A stretch of DNA of 64,000 nt, from positions 1 to 64,000 of the forward strand of contig CADAXK010000004.1 in the NCBI GenBank assembly GCA_902791865.1, in the 5' to 3' direction. Shown in pieces: positions 60,238 to 64,000 of the stretch; position 1 is the stretch's first letter; every line of letters starts with the position of its first letter. The translations under genes were made by a program, and so were the position numbers. The stretch is from an uncultured Bacteroidia bacterium. Lineage in GTDB: Bacteria; Bacteroidota; Bacteroidia; Bacteroidales; ML635J-15. The notes under the pieces were generated by a model, which searched no databases, was not told the origin of the DNA, and worked only from the letters and a program-made list of their open reading frames with translations.

Positions 60238-60255
60238 AAATGTCTGTTATATCGG

Positions 60256-60263
60256 CAAAATTA
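60256..60263 (-). promoter_or_regulatory. asnB promoter -7 box
   Basis: TAATTTTG on the minus strand, 18 bp before ATG 60237. A second match, TAAATTTG, lies at 60267-60274. Confidence 0.55.
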
Positions 60264-60305
60264 GCACAAATTTATTTTCAATAAAAACATTTTAACATTG
60301 GCAAA

Positions 60306-62441
60306 TTACAAGTCCTGCTCAACTCCTTTCATGCTGAGTTGGATGCGTTTCCTTTCCATATCCACCGACACGACCTTAACCTTCACATACTGGTGAAGTT
60401 TCAGCACATCGGTTGGCGACTCTATGCGCTTTTCGGAAATCTGCGAAACATGCACGAGTCCGTTTTCCTTAATTCCGAAATCGACAAAAGCACCAAAATT
60501 TGTAATATTTGTAACAATTCCTGGCAAAATCATACCTTCTTCCAAGTCATCAATACGATGTATGCCCTTGTCGAACTCGAGTACCTTCACCTGACCACGC
60601 GGATTTCTGCCTTTTTTCTTCAGTTCGGTTACAATATCCGTAAGACTTGGCATACCAATCTGGTCTGTCACATATTTTGACAAGTCAATGCCATCAAGAA
60701 TTTCTGGAGTTTCGACAAGTTTTTCAGTCGTAACCTTGCAATCCTTTGCCATTTTTGCAACAATTCCATACGATTCGGGATGAACAGCGGTATTGTCGAG
60801 CGGATTGTCACCATCAGGAATACGAAGGAAACCTGCGCACTGCTCGAAAGCCTTGCTTCCGAGACGAGTTACATCCATCAGCTGTCGGCGATTGGTAAAC
60901 GCGCCATGCTCCTTGCGGTAATCGACAATATTCTGCGCAAGCACAGGACCAAGTCCCGAAACATAATTCAACAAATGCTTAGTTGCAGTATTCAGGTTCA
61001 CGCCGACATTGTTAACCACGCTAACCACAACGCGGTCGAGACTATCCTTGAGCAGTTTCTGGTCAACATCGTGCTGATACTGCCCCACTCCTATCGACTT
61101 CGGCTCGATTTTCACAAGTTCGGCAAGCGGATCCATAAGCCTTCGAGCGATTGAAACCGCCCCACGCACGGTAACATCATACTGCGGGAATTCTTCCCTT
61201 GCCACCGATGATGCCGAATAAACAGATGCTCCATCCTCACTAACTACAAAAACCTGCACTGGACGGTCGAAATGTATGCGCTTTACAAAATATTCTGTCT
61301 CACGGCTGGCAGTTCCGTTACCAATGGCAATGGCATCAATCTTATACGCAGAAACCATTGATGACAGTTTTTTCATTGCCATTGCAGTCTGCTCCTGCGG
61401 CTTATGGGGATAAATGTTGTCGTTGTGGAGCAGATTCCCCTCGGTATCAATGCAAACCAACTTGCACCCTGTACGATAACCAGGGTCAATGCCCAAAATT
61501 CGTTTTTTGCCAAGTGGCGGAGTCATAAGCAATTGTCGCAGATTTGCGGCAAAAACCTCAATAGCTGCAACATCAGCCAGTTCCTTGCTCGATGCGGCAA
61601 ACTCATTCTCAATAGATGGCTTTATCAACCTTGAATATGCATCAGAAATAGTTTCGGCAAGCAAGTCGGAGCATTGTCCCTTGCCATGAATGAACAAATA
61701 TTTCAACTGCTTGAGCGAATGTTCCTCAATGGGAGAAATATCCACACGCAAGAAGCCCTCGCTTTCGCCACGGCGCATTGCCAAAATCCTATGAGATGGA
61801 CAAGTGGAAAGTTTTTGACTAAAATCAAAATAATCGCGATACTTTTCGGCTTCATCAGCCTTGGATTTCACAACTTTTGATGAAATAACAGCCTCTTGAG
61901 CAAACAAACGGCGTACGCGTTCGCGTGCCGACTTGTCCTCGCTGATAACCTCGGCATTTATGTCGCTTGCACCAGCTATCGCATCTTCCACCGACTTTAC
62001 ATCATCGTTCAGGTATTTCTTTGCTTCAGCATAAACATCAACTGATTTCTGAGCAAAAATGAGTTTTGCCAACGGTTCCAGTCCCTTTTCGCGAGCAACT
62101 GCAGCACGAGTTCTGCGCTTTGGCTTATACGGAAGATACAAGTCCTCCAAGTCGTTCATATCCCACGACTCGTTTATGGCACGCTCGAGTTCTGGCGTAA
62201 GCTTTTCTTGCTTTGCGATGGATTCGAGTATAGATTTCTTACGTGCAAGCACTTCCTTGATATGCTCGTACTGCTTATAAATCAATTCAATCTGCGTTTC
62301 ATCAAGTCCGCCAGTACGTTCCTTGCGATAACGCGATATGAAAGGAATGGTACAACCGTCATCGAGCAAAGCAACAGTGTTGGATACCTGTCTTTCTGAA
62401 ATACCTGTTCCTTGGGAAATTAACCTAAAAATATCCTGCAT
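60306..62441 (-). CDS. tex: Transcription accessory protein Tex
   Basis: 711 residues. The N-terminal Tex helical domain (DLYLPYKPKRRTRAAVAREK) is followed by a YqgF-like RNase H fold (ILGIDPGYRTGCKLVCIDTE), helix-hairpin-helix motifs (NTATKHLLNYVSGLGPVLAQ; LMDVTRLGSKAFEQCAGFLR) and a C-terminal S1 domain (GMILPGIVTNITNFGAFVDF). It is an RNA-binding cytosolic protein. It starts 5 bp after the GtrA-like gene. Confidence 0.95.
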   Translation of the reverse strand: MQDIFRLISQGTGISERQVSNTVALLDDGCTIPFISRYRKERTGGLDETQIELIYKQYEHIKEVLARKKSILESIAKQEKLTPELERAINESWDMNDLEDLYLPYKPKRRTRAAVAREKGLEPLAKLIFAQKSVDVYAEAKKYLNDDVKSVEDAIAGASDINAEVISEDKSARERVRRLFAQEAVISSKVVKSKADEAEKYRDYFDFSQKLSTCPSHRILAMRRGESEGFLRVDISPIEEHSLKQLKYLFIHGKGQCSDLLAETISDAYSRLIKPSIENEFAASSKELADVAAIEVFAANLRQLLMTPPLGKKRILGIDPGYRTGCKLVCIDTEGNLLHNDNIYPHKPQEQTAMAMKKLSSMVSAYKIDAIAIGNGTASRETEYFVKRIHFDRPVQVFVVSEDGASVYSASSVAREEFPQYDVTVRGAVSIARRLMDPLAELVKIEPKSIGVGQYQHDVDQKLLKDSLDRVVVSVVNNVGVNLNTATKHLLNYVSGLGPVLAQNIVDYRKEHGAFTNRRQLMDVTRLGSKAFEQCAGFLRIPDGDNPLDNTAVHPESYGIVAKMAKDCKVTTEKLVETPEILDGIDLSKYVTDQIGMPSLTDIVTELKKKGRNPRGQVKVLEFDKGIHRIDDLEEGMILPGIVTNITNFGAFVDFGIKENGLVHVSQISEKRIESPTDVLKLHQYVKVKVVSVDMERKRIQLSMKGVEQDL

Positions 62442-62446
62442 AAAAT

Positions 62447-63019
62447 TTATTCTTCAATTTTTGCGACTTCGTCCCTCTGCCGGCGCGAGAAACTAAAGTA
62501 CATCTGCATAAAGTAACTGTAAACTATTACAATCACCATAGTTATTATCTTCGAGAGCATTGCTGCAATTTCCTTGTTTGTCATTCCGAAGAACGAACAT
62601 CCCCAAAATCCAATGAAGTCAGCATCAACGAAAACAACCTCGTTGAACAATTTAAGCAACAAGTAATTGAGCAATATTGAACCGCACACCGTCAATCCGT
62701 AGCGGAACAATTGCCGGTATCCCTGCAAGGTAGATGCGGTAAAAGTTATGTATTTCGCCAAAAGGAAACCTATGGTGAATGTTATCGGGAATTCTGTTAT
62801 GAACGCTGCAATATGCGGAGAAATCACAACAAAGCCCAAATCCACATTGCTTGCACCAAATGCGTAATTGTAAAGTATATAATATAGGAAAATATCAAGC
62901 AGAGTGTTCATTCCACCAGTAAATCCGTACCTGAATATTGTCTGCGGGATAAACCTGCGGAATGGCTTGTAAAACCAGTCAACTACTGCGATTATGATAT
63001 TTCTTATAGCCCTTAGCAT
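62447..63019 (-). CDS. GtrA-family membrane protein
   Basis: About 190 residues from ATG 63019, with four membrane segments and the GtrA hallmark FRYGFTGGMNTLLDIFLYYI. GtrA-like proteins are thought to flip or handle lipid-linked sugars. The TACTTTTG box at 63027-63034 ends 7 bp before this ATG, excluding the in-frame ATG at 63037. The C-terminus is basic (SRRQRDEVAKIEE). Tex follows in the same unit. Confidence 0.88.
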   Translation of the reverse strand: MLRAIRNIIIAVVDWFYKPFRRFIPQTIFRYGFTGGMNTLLDIFLYYILYNYAFGASNVDLGFVVISPHIAAFITEFPITFTIGFLLAKYITFTASTLQGYRQLFRYGLTVCGSILLNYLLLKLFNEVVFVDADFIGFWGCSFFGMTNKEIAAMLSKIITMVIVIVYSYFMQMYFSFSRRQRDEVAKIEE

Positions 63020-63026
63020 AGAAATG

Positions 63027-63034
63027 CAAAAGTA
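63027..63034 (-). promoter_or_regulatory. -7 box for the gtrA-like/tex unit (near-leaderless)
   Basis: TACTTTTG on the minus strand, 7 bp before ATG 63019. Confidence 0.6.
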
Positions 63035-63041
63035 CAATAAA

Positions 63042-63165
63042 ATTTACGATTTTCGATTTTTGATTTACGATTTTAGTGTTTATGTCTAAAAGTCTGACGG
63101 GCTTGCTGGCTAACAGCCAGATTATATTTGCCGGTTCGACTTTCCGCCTTTTAGCCTGTTTGCCT
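63042..63165. repeat. Intergenic repeats, families B and C
   Basis: TTTACGATTTTCGATTTTTG words followed by GGCTTGCTGGCTAACAGCCAG and TTTTAGCCTGTTTGCC words. No gene seen. Confidence 0.55.
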
Positions 63166-63173
63166 TTTAAATA

Positions 63174-63854
63174 TTACACATTCTCGAGACTCCAGTCAAT
63201 CGGAGCAATGCTATGCGCTTTCAAGTAGTTATTTGCCTGCGAGAAATGCTTGCATCCGAAGAAACCGCTATGAGCGCTCAATGGCGATGGATGAGCTGCA
63301 GTAAGCACAAGATGCCGATTATGGTCGATAAGCGATGATTTAGCCTTTGCATAGTTTCCCCACAACAGGAAAACAAGATTATTTTTCTGCTCGTTGAGAA
63401 TAGAAATCACCTTGTCGGTAAACCTCTCCCATCCCTTATTCTGGTGCGAACCTGCCTGATGTGCGCGGACAGTAAGTGTTGCGTTGAGAAGGAATACGCC
63501 TTGCTCTGCCCAGCGCGTAAGATTACCATGATTGGGAATCTGGAAACCAATGTCACTATTTAGTTCCTTGTAAATGTTCTGCAAGGATTTTGGAATCTGC
63601 ACTCCATATTGTACAGAAAAGCACAATCCATGAGCCTGTCCTGGACCATGATACGGATCCTGACCGAGAATTACAACCTTTACCTTGTCGAACGGAGTTG
63701 TGTCGAATGCATTAAAAATCTGACTTCCCGGAGGAAAAACCACATATTGCTGCTTTTCGGCAACGAGAAAACTCTTCAGTTGAGAAAAATACTCGCTCGA
63801 AAATTCATCCTTTAGCCGTTCGTACCACGAATCATCTATTTTTACCGTCTTCAT
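63174..63854 (-). CDS. ung: Uracil-DNA glycosylase
   Basis: About 226 residues from ATG 63854 ([18 protein letters not shown]). Family 1 motifs: [20 protein letters not shown] (catalytic Asp in the water-activating loop), [16 protein letters not shown] and [20 protein letters not shown] (Leu intercalation loop). It removes uracil from DNA. It overlaps the end of the upstream gene by 23 bp. Confidence 0.96.
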   Translation of the reverse strand: MKTVKIDDSWYERLKDEFSSEYFSQLKSFLVAEKQQYVVFPPGSQIFNAFDTTPFDKVKVVILGQDPYHGPGQAHGLCFSVQYGVQIPKSLQNIYKELNSDIGFQIPNHGNLTRWAEQGVFLLNATLTVRAHQAGSHQNKGWERFTDKVISILNEQKNNLVFLLWGNYAKAKSSLIDHNRHLVLTAAHPSPLSAHSGFFGCKHFSQANNYLKAHSIAPIDWSLENV

Positions 63855-64000
63855 CAGAATCAAACATTTTGTCGAGCACATTCTTACCGACAGGCTTCTC
63901 GTTGGTAATGAATATGCTATGTTTTACAAAACCGCCATACTGGTTAACCTCATCAATTATGCTCTGCACCAAAGCCACAACATCCTCGTAAATAGGAATT
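63832..64000 (-). CDS. C-terminal part of an unidentified gene, cut by the window edge
   Basis: An open frame of 55 codons enters from the right edge: [20 protein letters not shown], then [20 protein letters not shown], ending DSDEDGKNR and stop at 63832. No start is inside the window. The frame overlaps the ung start by 23 bp, typical of a cotranscribed upstream gene. I do not recognise the family. Confidence 0.65.
   Translation of the reverse strand, partial: IPIYEDVVALVQSIIDEVNQYGGFVKHSIFITNEKPVGKNVLDKMFDSDEDGKNR

Overview
The window reads as chromosome of a member of the Bacteroidota, most likely order Bacteroidales; I cannot name the species. Signs seen directly are: many promoters with the TAnnTTTG -7 box, little Shine-Dalgarno signal, a type IX secretion C-terminal sorting domain, a tandem pair of RemB/Wzi-like barrels, DUF2723, TonB-C and FISUMP-type proteins, and a secreted C1B peptidase.

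Layout. 0.2-4.6 kb: asnS-rpoN-PAP2-like operon and a small secreted protein. 4.8-9.9 kb: tRNA-Arg(ACG), an LtaS-like membrane sulfatase and two overlapping thioredoxin-like secreted proteins. 10-16.4 kb: a 1067-residue DUF2723 protein, a lipoprotein, the DUF47-Pit phosphate pair and two small membrane proteins. 16.5-19.8 kb: two tandem outer-membrane barrels. 20-27.2 kb (minus strand): orphan HigA-like regulator, two glycosyltransferases, a secreted unknown, cdd, ispH, cmk, pepP. 27.3-29.9 kb: a degraded duplicate of a C1B peptidase, a FISUMP lipoprotein-like gene and the intact peptidase, framed by an exact 52-bp direct repeat. 29.9-35.9 kb: two membrane glycosyltransferase-like genes (one TMTC-like with TPRs), divergent from a MauE/DoxX-thioredoxin fusion plus a DUF362 iron-sulfur lipoprotein.

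36.8-50.1 kb is the most unusual part: a type I restriction-modification island lying between xerD and aroQ. Its order on the minus strand is hsdM - RAYT transposase - hsdS - DUF262 - HEPN - AlbA_2 ATP-binding protein - winged helix - AAA ATPase - TOPRIM-like protein - hsdR. Three two-gene cargo modules thus sit inside one split hsd locus, with two recognisable promoters. The RAYT gene is translationally coupled to hsdM, and REP-like GTAG hairpins occur in the window, one of them inside the island.

50.2-64 kb: aroQ, tRNA-Arg(CCG), a T9SS-exported thioredoxin/PKD/adhesin protein, a TSCPD protein, a GT9 glycosyltransferase, hflX, two TonB-C proteins, miaB, asnB, tex, gtrA-like, ung and the tail of one more gene.

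Intergenic DNA is rich in short mosaic repeats: small GGC..GCC hairpins, TTTACGATT-type runs, AGGCTnACAGG-type runs and AATTGTCAATTATC-type runs. No CRISPR array, rRNA or complete IS element was seen.
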